Source of the DNA: a bacterium
GTDB taxonomy: Bacteria; Spirochaetota; Spirochaetia; JABEVK01
Reading direction: 5' to 3'
Assembly: GCA_021782055.1 (NCBI GenBank)
Contig: JAJXVP010000055.1
Span: forward strand, 1-14,043
Length of the DNA: 14,043 nucleotides
Positions 5,980 through 12,119 of this stretch are shown one piece after another. The notes under the pieces were generated by a model. That model was not told where the DNA came from. It did not search any database and saw only the letters and a list, made by a program, of their open reading frames with translations. The translations under genes and the position numbers were made by a program. Every line of letters begins with the position of its first letter. Positions within the stretch are counted from its first letter, which is position 1.

Positions 5980-6327
5980 ATGAGCCAAAACAGCCTGATT
6001 CAAAACACCATCCGCGATCTTGAAGCAAAAATTCAAACCTCAGAAAATTTAACACCCGGTCAGAGGGTAGAATTGCTCAATTTGGTAAAGAGCTTGAGTT
6101 CTGAAGTCGATTTGCTGGCAGAAACCCATCAAGAAGACGCTGGTAGTATCGCCGATTTTGCTCAGGTGACGACCAAGCAGGTTTTGAGAACTCAACAGAA
6201 CCCTGCCTTACTGAAGGCCTCGGTCACGGCCTTAGAAACCTCCGTTGAGAAGTTTGAAGCTAGTCATCCGTCGCTTACCCAGGCCGTAAACACCTTTTGC
6301 AACTACCTTTCTGGGATGGGAATTTAA
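5980..6327 (+). CDS. Small helical protein resembling the DUF4404 family
   Basis: The 115-residue soluble protein is almost all predicted helix. It has an N-terminal heptad-like stretch (I-R-D-L-E-A-K-I-Q, then L-N-L-V-K-S-L-S-S-E-V-D-L-L) and ends with V-E-K-F-E-A-S-H-P-S-L-T-Q-A-V-N-T and a final G-M-G-I. The F-E-A-S-H-P-x-L-T block near the C-terminus ending in G-I matches my memory of DUF4404 proteins, which have no known function. A purine-rich Shine-Dalgarno (AGAGGGGG, 5966-5973) stands six bases before the ATG. It is divergent from the PilZ gene and convergent with the ICMT-like gene. Assignment to the family is by memory of the motif only. Confidence 0.7.
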   Translation: MSQNSLIQNTIRDLEAKIQTSENLTPGQRVELLNLVKSLSSEVDLLAETHQEDAGSIADFAQVTTKQVLRTQQNPALLKASVTALETSVEKFEASHPSLTQAVNTFCNYLSGMGI

Positions 6328-6367
6328 CTGTAATGGGGATTTAAAAAGATTCAAATAACCCAGGGTG

Positions 6368-6820
6368 CTAATATAGACCAGGGAAGAACTTTTTAACGCG
6401 TTTTTGATAGTCGGTATAGTTAGAATAGCGTTGCTTGAGCCAACGCTCTTCAGAGGCGGCTTTTCGGTCCATCCAGATTAAAAATACCACCTCAAGAACG
6501 CCGGCTGGCCAAGACAGCCAAAAAGCACACCAACCAAGGCCTGCTACCAGAAGTCCTGAATAAATAGGATGTCTGACCCAGCGGTAGAGGCCTCGGTCCA
6601 CAAAGACAGCGTCCTCTTTTGGCTTAGGAAACACACTCAGATTGTTGCCTAGGTTTAGTACAGCGGCTGCCGAAAGGCCGCCCCCTAAGATCGTTAGGAG
6701 CAAGGCCGGCCAAAAAAGTCCTCGGCTACTAAGGGGGCCAGTGAGTAAAAGTAACCCACCCCACACAAATTGCCCCACCACCCAAACCTGACCTCTATCA
6801 TTTTTGAAAAACTTTGTCAT
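6368..6820 (-). CDS. ICMT/PEMT-like integral membrane methyltransferase family protein
   Basis: The 150-residue protein has three to four membrane segments (about residues 12-30, 36-56, and one or two between 88 and 125). It has the signature of the isoprenylcysteine carboxyl methyltransferase superfamily: R-G-L-Y-R-W-V-R-H-P-I-Y-S-G (76-89), where the H-P pair binds S-adenosylmethionine, and a late E-E-R-W-L-K-Q-R-Y segment followed by Y-Q-K-R-V-K-K-F-F-P. Bacterial members methylate small molecules or lipids, or have unknown substrates, so no substrate is claimed. The gene follows the CNNM gene directly. I chose ATG 6820, which has GAGG just upstream. A GTG at 6829, overlapping the CNNM stop as GTGA, is an equally possible start three codons earlier. 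Confidence 0.82.
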   Translation of the reverse strand: MTKFFKNDRGQVWVVGQFVWGGLLLLTGPLSSRGLFWPALLLTILGGGLSAAAVLNLGNNLSVFPKPKEDAVFVDRGLYRWVRHPIYSGLLVAGLGWCAFWLSWPAGVLEVVFLIWMDRKAASEERWLKQRYSNYTDYQKRVKKFFPGLY

Positions 6821-6825
6821 TTGCC

Positions 6826-8148
6826 TCACTCTTTTGACACCGTCCGTTTTTCAAATTTTCTTACAATGATGGTATCAACGCGGTTGCCGTCCATTTCACT
6901 GATTTCAAAATAGAACGTTTTCCAAACAAAATAGTTTCCCGGGGCAGGAATTCGTCCCATACGCACGAGAATAAACCCCGCTACCGTATGGTATTCGCCC
7001 TTTTCGTGTTCCCATTCCCGCTCACAATCAAAAAAACGGGCAAAGTCGGCCATGGGCAAGGCTCCATCAACGAGGTAGCTTCCATCGGAACGACGCATCA
7101 GTCGGGGTGCTTCTTTGTGATGAGGTACTGCGGCGCCAAAAAGCCTTTCAAGGATATTTTGCATTGTCATGACACCTAACAGTCCGCCGTACTCGTCGAT
7201 AATAAAAACCAGACTGATGTTTTTTTCTTTGAAAATCCCGAGCACTTTAAGGGCGCTGACGGTTTCAGGGAGAAAGTGGGGAGGTTCAAGGTAGTCTTTC
7301 AAGGAAGTATAGATCCCCATGGCCATGGCTGTGAGCAGACGTTTGACTTCGGCGGTACCGACGACGTTATCCATGCCTCCGGCACAGACCGGAAAACTCG
7401 ATTGTTGTTGATTTTCAAGAATAAACTGTTTGACCTCGGTTTCGGTGGCGTCTTTTTCAAGATAGATCACATCAACACGGGGTGTTATGTACCCGTGAGC
7501 ACCTTTATCATCGAGGTAGAGAACATTCTCGACAACCAGCTGTTCCACTTCTTGAAAGACGCCGGCTTTTCGGCCTTCTTTGAGCATCAAGACCAGCTCG
7601 TCTTCGGTAACTGGTGGCTCGGGTGTTTCATGAATTTTTAAAACTTTGAGAATCAGTTCTGTTGAACCAGTCAAGAGACGCTCTAAGGGACGGAACAAGA
7701 GCGAAAAGATTCGGACGGGGTGAACAAGACGAGCGGCTGCAGTCTCGGGGTTACTCAAAGCTACTCGTTTTGGTACAAGTTCCCCGACAATAATTGAAAC
7801 GATGGTGATCCCGACAACAACAGTAATGAGGCTCACCAAGGAGGCATAAGGCGCTAGCCAGGGGATTGATTTTAAGTCAAGCGACAGCGACTCTGAAAGC
7901 GTCCGTTCGCCTAGGGCGCCCGAGAGGATGCCGATCAGAGTTACCCCTACCTGCATACTCGATAAAAAGGGGCCGGGGTGGGCTTTCAGCTCAAGGACAC
8001 GTTGGCTGCTGGCATTACCCTCGCCAGCCTTTTGTTGAAGTCGGGCTTTTCGCGAGGCCACAATAGCAATCTCGGACATCGCGAAAAAGCCGTTTAAAAG
8101 AATGAGGGCAAAGATCACCAGAGCCTGAAACCAAAACGAATTCAGCAT
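6826..8148 (-). CDS. CNNM/CBS-pair membrane protein (HlyC/CorC-type transporter family)
   Basis: 440 residues with the standard order of this family. The N-terminal CNNM (DUF21) membrane domain runs from about 1 to 190, starting with helix L-V-I-F-A-L-I-L-L and N-G-F-F-A-M-S-E-I-A, and includes V-G-E-L-V-P-K-R. A tandem CBS pair runs from about 205 to 335 (M-x-x-R-V-D-V-I-type start Y-I-T-P-R-V-D-V, and F-I-I-D-E-Y-G-G-L-L-G-V-M-T in the second CBS). A CorC/HlyC domain runs from about 345 to 430 (S-Y-L-V-D-G-A-L-P, T-V-A-G-F-I-L). Members are linked to Mg2+ or other cation efflux and resistance; 'hemolysin' is a historical label. The start is forced, because a stop codon lies two codons upstream in frame. 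No Shine-Dalgarno is visible. It begins 19 bases after fabV, so reinitiation is likely. Confidence 0.9.
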   Translation of the reverse strand: MLNSFWFQALVIFALILLNGFFAMSEIAIVASRKARLQQKAGEGNASSQRVLELKAHPGPFLSSMQVGVTLIGILSGALGERTLSESLSLDLKSIPWLAPYASLVSLITVVVGITIVSIIVGELVPKRVALSNPETAAARLVHPVRIFSLLFRPLERLLTGSTELILKVLKIHETPEPPVTEDELVLMLKEGRKAGVFQEVEQLVVENVLYLDDKGAHGYITPRVDVIYLEKDATETEVKQFILENQQQSSFPVCAGGMDNVVGTAEVKRLLTAMAMGIYTSLKDYLEPPHFLPETVSALKVLGIFKEKNISLVFIIDEYGGLLGVMTMQNILERLFGAAVPHHKEAPRLMRRSDGSYLVDGALPMADFARFFDCEREWEHEKGEYHTVAGFILVRMGRIPAPGNYFVWKTFYFEISEMDGNRVDTIIVRKFEKRTVSKE

Positions 8149-8167
8149 GGTTTAGCTTGCCGGAAAG

Positions 8168-9358
8168 TTAAACGCCGGCTTCAAGAACCTGCAAGGAAAG
8201 GTCAGCTTCATAGTCAACACCGGGAAGGGCAAAGCCATTCAACTGGAGGAAATCTTGCTCAAAGCCTGCGATATCCGCTATCTGCGTCAAGTTCTCTGCT
8301 GTAACTTTATCCCAAAGCCCAGTAATTTCTGCTTGAACGTCAGGGCGCATTTCCCAGTCGTCAATGCGAATTAGCCCTTGAGCATCGGTTGGTATTGTGG
8401 AGGCGCTGAGACGATCGCGGAACAGCCGATCGATTTGTTCAATACACCCTTCATGAAGACCTTTGGCTTTCATAACTTTGTAAAGCAAAGAAATATAGAG
8501 AGAAACGGCGGGAATGACGGCGCTGGCTCGAGTGACCAAGGCCTTGTTGACGCTGACAAAAGCTTTGCCGCCAAGGGCAGCCAAGGGACCTTGATTGAGT
8601 GCTTTCACGGTGCCTTCCAGGTGTTCTTTGGCCTTGCCAATTGTCCCTGAACGGTAAAACGGATAGGTTACTTCTGGTCCAATATACGAATACGCGACAG
8701 TGCGGAACCCAGTTGCAAGCAACCCGGCTTGGGCAAGAGCTTCAATCCACAATTGCCAATCTTCACCACCCATGACTTTCACCGTAGCGGCGACTTCCTC
8801 GGGAGTTGCAGGATTGACTGTGGCGATTTTGACTTCCCCTTTAAAGGGATCAATCGATTTTGCCACATAATCATGGCCAATCGGCTTGAGGACTGACCGA
8901 TACTGGACCCCATCTTTGGGGTCAGTTCGTACAGGGCTGGCTAAGCTGTAAACTAAAAGGTCAATTTTACCTAAGTGAGCCCGCACGGCCTCAAGTACCG
9001 CCGTTTTGGTTTCGGTGGCAAAGGCGTCGGCATTGAAGCTTTTGCTAAACAAGCCCGCTTTTGCGGCTAAACGATCAAAGGCAAGCGTATTATAGAAACC
9101 AGCGGTTCCCGGGCCTTTCTCACTACCCGCCCGTTCAAAGGCAACTCCGATCGTTTTTGCACCACCTCCAAAGGCGGCAACGATACGACTGGCTAGGCCG
9201 TAGCCGGTTGATGATCCGATCACAAGCACGTTTTTCGGTGCCTGCGAAAGGGGCCCCTTAGACTGAACGTAAGCAATTTGCCGCTCGACATCGGCGGCAC
9301 AACCGACAGGATGTGACGTTAGGCAGACATTATTGATGATTTTAGGTTTGACAATCAT
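8168..9358 (-). CDS. fabV: Trans-2-enoyl-CoA/enoyl-ACP reductase, FabV/Ter family
   Basis: The enzyme reduces trans-2-enoyl-CoA (or enoyl-ACP) to the saturated acyl thioester with NADH, either as the last step of fatty acid elongation or in butyrate-type fermentation. The 396 residues match the family length. Visible are the nucleotide-binding G-S-S-T-G-Y-G-L-A (48-56), F-E-R (74-76) with the acidic residue linked to NADH preference, V-Y-S-L-A-S-P-V-R-T-D-P (136-147), V-K-V-M-G-G-E-D-W (193-201) and the catalytic Y235-x8-K244. Later blocks V-N-K-A-L-V-T-R-A-S-A-V-I-P and H-E-G-C-I-E-Q-I-D-R-L complete the match. From memory it is very close to the Treponema denticola Ter protein. Expression is from a promoter whose -10 ends eight bases from the ATG, with no Shine-Dalgarno. 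The CNNM gene follows 19 bases later. Confidence 0.95.
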   Translation of the reverse strand: MIVKPKIINNVCLTSHPVGCAADVERQIAYVQSKGPLSQAPKNVLVIGSSTGYGLASRIVAAFGGGAKTIGVAFERAGSEKGPGTAGFYNTLAFDRLAAKAGLFSKSFNADAFATETKTAVLEAVRAHLGKIDLLVYSLASPVRTDPKDGVQYRSVLKPIGHDYVAKSIDPFKGEVKIATVNPATPEEVAATVKVMGGEDWQLWIEALAQAGLLATGFRTVAYSYIGPEVTYPFYRSGTIGKAKEHLEGTVKALNQGPLAALGGKAFVSVNKALVTRASAVIPAVSLYISLLYKVMKAKGLHEGCIEQIDRLFRDRLSASTIPTDAQGLIRIDDWEMRPDVQAEITGLWDKVTAENLTQIADIAGFEQDFLQLNGFALPGVDYEADLSLQVLEAGV

Positions 9359-9366
9359 AGTTTGTC

Positions 9367-9396
9367 ATTATGAGAGGAAATCTCACCAGGCGTCAA
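9367..9396 (-). promoter_or_regulatory. Predicted near-leaderless promoter of fabV
   Basis: On the minus strand, TTGACG (9391-9396, 5 of 6), an 18-base spacer, CATAAT (9367-9372, 5 of 6), then eight bases and the ATG. The expected start leaves zero to three untranslated bases. The TGA of the upstream Cys-rich gene (9393-9395) forms part of the -35 box. Confidence 0.6.
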
Positions 9397-9632
9397 TCCG
9401 GTAAGGTCAAGCGTTCCAATTCATTGAGCCGTTCTAACGCTTCGTCACGGTTGGAGCCACACATGGCTAGTTCCGGTTGCAACGAAGAACAAACCAAAGG
9501 GCGCTTTGGGTCACCCCACAGGCGGCACAAATTTCTACTATCAAGGTGAATACAAGGAACTCCTGCCGGCTTGGCTAGGGAAGAAATCGACGGCGCTATA
9601 CAGCAGGCGCCACAGCCGGCTCGGCAGATCAC
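9393..9632 (-). CDS. Small cysteine-rich YkgJ-like protein (putative metal or Fe-S cluster protein)
   Basis: A 79-residue protein with eight cysteines: C3, C7, C10, C11, C27, C36, C48 and C58. The N-terminal C-x3-C-x2-C-C block (C-R-A-G-C-G-A-C-C), then K-P-A-G-V-P-C-I-H-L, C-R-L-W-G-D-P-K-R-P and V-C-S-S-L, is the pattern of the YkgJ/UPF0153 zinc- or iron-cluster family. The role of these proteins is unknown. The GTG start overlaps the TGA of the receiver gene (GTGA), with no strong Shine-Dalgarno, so it is co-translated with that gene. The fixed pairing of a receiver and a Cys-cluster protein suggests a shared role, but the sequence does not say what it is. Its stop codon lies inside the fabV -35 box. 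Confidence 0.85.
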   Translation of the reverse strand: MICRAGCGACCIAPSISSLAKPAGVPCIHLDSRNLCRLWGDPKRPLVCSSLQPELAMCGSNRDEALERLNELERLTLPD

Positions 9633-10066
9633 TTTTTCAAAGCGTTAACCACTCTCTCGAGAACTTTTTCCCGGTCTAGTGGTTTAACAATATAGTTTTT
9701 TGCCCCTTTGAATAGGGCATCTTTGACGAGGTCTTGTTTTCCTAAGGCACTAACCATAATCACTTTTGCCTCAGGATCAAATTCCCTAATTTTTTCGAGA
9801 GCTGTTACCCCATCCATATTGGGCATGGTAATGTCCATGGTCACCAAATCGACGTTGGGAAACAATTCTTTGTACTTTTCGACTCCTGCTTGGCCGTCGG
9901 GAGCCGTTGCGGCAACCTCAAACCCTTCGGATGTCAAAATCTGACCGATCTGTTTGGTGACAAACATCGAGTCATCGACGACAAGAACCCGGTAAGGTGT
10001 ACCGTCATCCTTGATGCCGTCGGGCGTTTTAGCGTTGATGGTTGGAAAATCCACCTTGTTCTTCAT
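9629..10066 (-). CDS. Single-domain CheY-like response regulator
   Basis: A 145-residue receiver with no output domain. The acid pocket is D31/D32 (L-V-V-D-D-S-M-F-V), the phosphorylation site D78 (M-D-I-T-M-P-N-M-D-G), the switch residue S106 (M-V-S-A-L-G), Y125 and the lysine K128 (Y-I-V-K-P-L). About 25 residues precede the domain, including K-D-D-G-T-P-Y-R, which I associate with spirochaete receivers. Proteins of this kind act by binding a partner, such as the flagellar switch in chemotaxis, or in a phosphorelay. No cheA or flagellar gene is nearby. The PAS histidine kinase 2 kb away on the other strand is a possible but unproven partner. Start: ATG with AGGAG (10073-10077) six bases before it. 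It is the first gene of a two-gene unit with the Cys-rich protein. Confidence 0.92.
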   Translation of the reverse strand: MKNKVDFPTINAKTPDGIKDDGTPYRVLVVDDSMFVTKQIGQILTSEGFEVAATAPDGQAGVEKYKELFPNVDLVTMDITMPNMDGVTALEKIREFDPEAKVIMVSALGKQDLVKDALFKGAKNYIVKPLDREKVLERVVNALKK

Positions 10067-10086
10067 GCTTATCTCCTGAAGAGCGG

Positions 10087-10098
10087 ACTAGTACTAGT
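10087..10098. promoter_or_regulatory. Perfect 12-base palindrome at the response-regulator promoter, possible operator
   Basis: ACTAGTACTAGT is its own reverse complement and also two copies of ACTAGT. It overlaps the last bases of the predicted -10 box (10096-10101) and the expected transcription start near 10089. That is where a repressor would sit. Confidence 0.35.
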
Positions 10099-10124
10099 GT
10101 AATGTCAGTTGGCAAAGGAATCAA
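10096..10124 (-). promoter_or_regulatory. Candidate promoter of the response-regulator gene pair
   Basis: On the minus strand, TTGATT (10119-10124), a 17-base spacer and TACACT (10096-10101). The leader would be about 23 bases and contains the AGGAG site at 10073-10077. Both boxes match consensus at 4 of 6 positions. Confidence 0.45.
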
Positions 10125-10152
10125 GGACTGGGTTTGCAGCTCTGACGGTTCA

Positions 10153-10161
10153 TGGTATTAT
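10153..10161 (+). promoter_or_regulatory. Extended -10 (TGG-TATTAT) of the U32 gene, predicted leaderless
   Basis: TGn plus TATTAT (hexamer 10156-10161, 5 of 6) lies five bases before the ATG at 10167. The -35-like TTGCAG (10134-10139) is poor, as expected when an extended -10 is used. The predicted start falls at or within a base or so of the ATG. No Shine-Dalgarno is present for either in-frame ATG. The upstream ATG at 10152 sits inside this element, so it should not be in the mRNA. Confidence 0.55.
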
Positions 10162-10166
10162 TCTGT

Positions 10167-11378
10167 ATGCGTTTGACCGTACCTGCCAACTACGACCTCG
10201 AAATTCTGCCTCAATTGAAGGCTGCGGGGGCTTTTGAAATATATGGAAAATTGCCGTTTGACTCGGTTGGTGGGGGGCGCCCGTCGTTTATGGCCACCCG
10301 TTTGTCCAAAAAGGGACTTGCCGCCTACATTCAGGCTGTTCATGCGGCAGGAATGGAGTTCAACTACCTTTTGAATGCCGCCTGTTTCGGCAATGAAGAG
10401 TGGACCCCTCGTTTTCACCGTCAATTGGAGGCGCTGTTGGGGTGGTTAGATGACCAGAAAGTCGATACCCTCACCATTACCGCTCCGTATCTCGTGCAAA
10501 TTGTTAAAAAAAGGTGGCCTCGCTTCAAAGTCAAGGTGGGGATCTACGCTCAGGTCGATACCGTCAAACGAGCCCGTTACTGGGAAGATTTAGGCGCTGA
10601 CGCTATCAATTTAGAGTCTTTTTCGATTAACAGGGATTTTGAAAAGTTATCAGCCATTCGTCAGGCGGTTAAGGCTGATTTGGTACTTATTGCCAACCAT
10701 TTTTGCCAGCCCAACTGTCCGTATCAAATTCAACATCAAAATGGTCATGCTCATGCTAGTGTGACCAATCCGAAATTCTACATCGATTACCCGATTATCC
10801 AGTGTCAAAAAAATCGTCTGACCCACAAAGAGTTGTTCATCTCAGCGGGATGGATTCGCCCCGAAGATACCCTTCGGTACGAAAAAATTGGCTACACAAC
10901 CTTTAAACTTCTTGAGAGAAATATTCCTTCATACGCCTTGGTTCAAAGGGCGCAGGCTTACCATGATCGCCGGTGGGAAGGAAATTTAGCAGATTTACTC
11001 TTATCTTGGGGCTTTCAGAAACCTGCCCCCCGGTTTGAACGCTGGTGGTGGCTTAAAACTTTCCGCTTCTGGAAAATGCCGTTAGGTCTGTCCGGTTCTG
11101 CCCTCAAGTTCTTAAAAAATCAAGGAATATTTTTTTCTCAGGAAAAAAATCCTATTCGCATTGACGCCCAAAAGATTCCCGCCAATTTTCTTGACCGTTT
11201 CGAAAAAATCAGCTGTCTTGACCAGGAATGTGACAAGTGCGGGTATTGTCGCCGCATCGCCGAGCAGGCCGTCAGTATTGACCCAACGTTTCTTCAAGAC
11301 ATTCTGCCCGTTTATCAACAGCTTGAAGGACAACTGGTGGGGGGGCAGGCTTGGGGCCTTCCACAACGGGGAGAATAA
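10167..11378 (+). CDS. Peptidase U32-family protein with candidate Fe-S cysteines
   Basis: A 403-residue protein whose first 260 residues look like the TIM-barrel U32 family: G-A-F-E-I-Y-G near the N-terminus, V-D-T-L-T-I-T-A-P-Y-L-V, V-K-V-G-I-Y-A-Q-V-D, L-G-A-D-A-I-N-L-E-S and W-I-R-P-E-D followed by I-G-Y-T-T-F-K-L. Despite the peptidase name, well-studied members (UbiU/UbiV, RlhA, TrhP) act in RNA or quinone hydroxylation and carry a four-cysteine [4Fe-4S] site. Here C73, C180, C184 (H-F-C-Q-P-N-C-P) and C213 are candidates for such a site. A second group, C350-x4-C355-x2-C358-x2-C361, sits near the C-terminus and looks like another cluster site. The frame is open to ATG 10152, but the promoter position favours 10167. 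It is divergent from the receiver pair and convergent with a membrane protein. Substrate unknown. Confidence 0.8.
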   Translation: MRLTVPANYDLEILPQLKAAGAFEIYGKLPFDSVGGGRPSFMATRLSKKGLAAYIQAVHAAGMEFNYLLNAACFGNEEWTPRFHRQLEALLGWLDDQKVDTLTITAPYLVQIVKKRWPRFKVKVGIYAQVDTVKRARYWEDLGADAINLESFSINRDFEKLSAIRQAVKADLVLIANHFCQPNCPYQIQHQNGHAHASVTNPKFYIDYPIIQCQKNRLTHKELFISAGWIRPEDTLRYEKIGYTTFKLLERNIPSYALVQRAQAYHDRRWEGNLADLLLSWGFQKPAPRFERWWWLKTFRFWKMPLGLSGSALKFLKNQGIFFSQEKNPIRIDAQKIPANFLDRFEKISCLDQECDKCGYCRRIAEQAVSIDPTFLQDILPVYQQLEGQLVGGQAWGLPQRGE

Positions 11379-11410
11379 AACTGAGAGCGGTGGATAAACC
11401 TCGGGAATAG

Positions 11411-11443
11411 CCCTTGCGGGGCGTGGCCCACGAACCTCAAGGG
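11411..11443. terminator. Hairpin between convergent genes, possible bidirectional terminator
   Basis: Outer arms CCCTTG (11411-11416) and CAAGGG (11438-11443) enclose an inner stem CGTGG/CCACG (11422-11426 and 11428-11432). The two five-base internal segments between the stems are partly pairable. It lies between two converging genes, the right place for a terminator, but neither side has a clear U-tract. Confidence 0.3.
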
Positions 11444-11465
11444 ATGCCCACGAACCTCAAGGAAT
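11426..11465. repeat. Tandem duplication of a 20-bp unit at the 3' end of the membrane protein gene
   Basis: Bases 11426-11445 and 11446-11465 are two adjacent copies that differ at one position (19 of 20 identical). The second copy contains the stop codon (11457-11459) and last codons of the membrane protein gene. The first copy also forms one arm of the hairpin at 11411-11443. Confidence 0.85.
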
Positions 11466-12005
11466 AAAATGTTTAACCCAGCCCCAAGTGAATTGGCCTG
11501 TAGCTAAAATGAGACCAAAGGCCAAACCGGCTGTGACGGACGACATCAGATCGGTGCGCATCGATACTTCGGCCTTTTGGTTCGACGCTTTTGCCACCAT
11601 TTCAATGAGGATAATCGTGATGATCAATGTCAGCACCAAGGCCAACAAAAGGTAAAAACGTCCCTGCTTTTGAAGGGTGCTGAAAGCCCAGTCTGATACG
11701 ACAAAGATGACCGAGGACAAAATGTTTCGAAAGAAAGAGCTGACAAACTGCCGGTTGTTTATGCCTCGGTGAAGAATGGCGATGGCAAGAAAAACGAAGA
11801 ACAGAACTAAGGCGGCAATGGAAACACCCGTCATGACTTGGACCGAAAGAGTCGAGGTGGCAAGATTCACATCCTGGTCGACATAGGCAATGATTGGGTC
11901 AAACACATGCCAAATGCTTTGAACCGTAAAAAGGATGCAGGTAATGGCAATGGTAAAGAAAATCAGCCGAAGCAGATTTTTGAGAAACTTTGTTAAACGC
12001 ACCAT
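11457..12005 (-). CDS. Integral membrane protein of unknown function
   Basis: A 182-residue protein that I do not recognise. It has four to five membrane segments: about 13-33 (I-F-F-T-I-A-I-T-C-I-L-F-T-V), 55-78 (V-S-I-A-A-L-V-L-F-F-V-F-L-A-I-A-I-L), a weaker one at about 88-106, 115-137 (L-L-L-A-L-V-L-T-L-I-I-T-I-I-L-I) and a Gly/Ala-rich one near the end (155-175). The N-terminus is basic (R3, K6, K9), and the loop at 80-87 is also charged, placing them probably on the inside. No cysteine or charged motif suggests a transport or enzyme role. A strong leaderless-type promoter precedes it. It is divergent from the PAS histidine kinase across 114 bases and convergent with the U32 gene. Confidence 0.8.
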   Translation of the reverse strand: MVRLTKFLKNLLRLIFFTIAITCILFTVQSIWHVFDPIIAYVDQDVNLATSTLSVQVMTGVSIAALVLFFVFLAIAILHRGINNRQFVSSFFRNILSSVIFVVSDWAFSTLQKQGRFYLLLALVLTLIITIILIEMVAKASNQKAEVSMRTDLMSSVTAGLAFGLILATGQFTWGWVKHFIP

Positions 12006-12011
12006 AAGTGC

Positions 12012-12040
12012 ATTGTAATAGGGAGAATTACCGGATTCAA
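12012..12040 (-). promoter_or_regulatory. Predicted leaderless promoter of the membrane protein gene
   Basis: On the minus strand, TTGAAT (12035-12040), a 17-base spacer, TACAAT (12012-12017, 5 of 6), then exactly six bases and the ATG (12003-12005). This is the same geometry as at tyrA and the bactofilin gene. No Shine-Dalgarno precedes the ATG. Confidence 0.65.
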
Positions 12041-12047
12041 GTCACGA

Positions 12048-12061
12048 GATTTCTGGAAATC
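12048..12061. promoter_or_regulatory. Palindrome in the divergent region, possible regulator site
   Basis: GATTTC-TG-GAAATC is a perfect 6-bp inverted repeat with a two-base centre. It lies eight bases upstream of the -35 box of the membrane protein promoter, a position used by activators, and about 60 bases upstream of the kinase start. No convincing promoter for the kinase gene could be placed here. Confidence 0.25.
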
Positions 12062-12119
12062 CTCAAAAAAATTCATTAAATTTGAAAAATGCACCTATCT
12101 GGGTGACAGGAGTTCTGCT

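Noticed and set aside
6334..6364. Possible terminator between the DUF4404-like and ICMT-like genes
   Set aside because: TGGG/CCCA and ATTT/AAAT can pair only with bulges and a long AT loop, and no U-tract follows; too weak to call.
7276..7641. Open frame opposite the CBS region of the CNNM gene
   Set aside because: A shadow of a strongly conserved gene in another frame, with no start signal or family resemblance. The same holds for frames at 1467-1832, 1603-1869, 2615-2914 and 3787-4095.
10152..10166. Earlier in-frame ATG of the U32 gene at 10152
   Set aside because: It lies inside the extended -10 element and has no Shine-Dalgarno; the five extra residues add nothing family-like.
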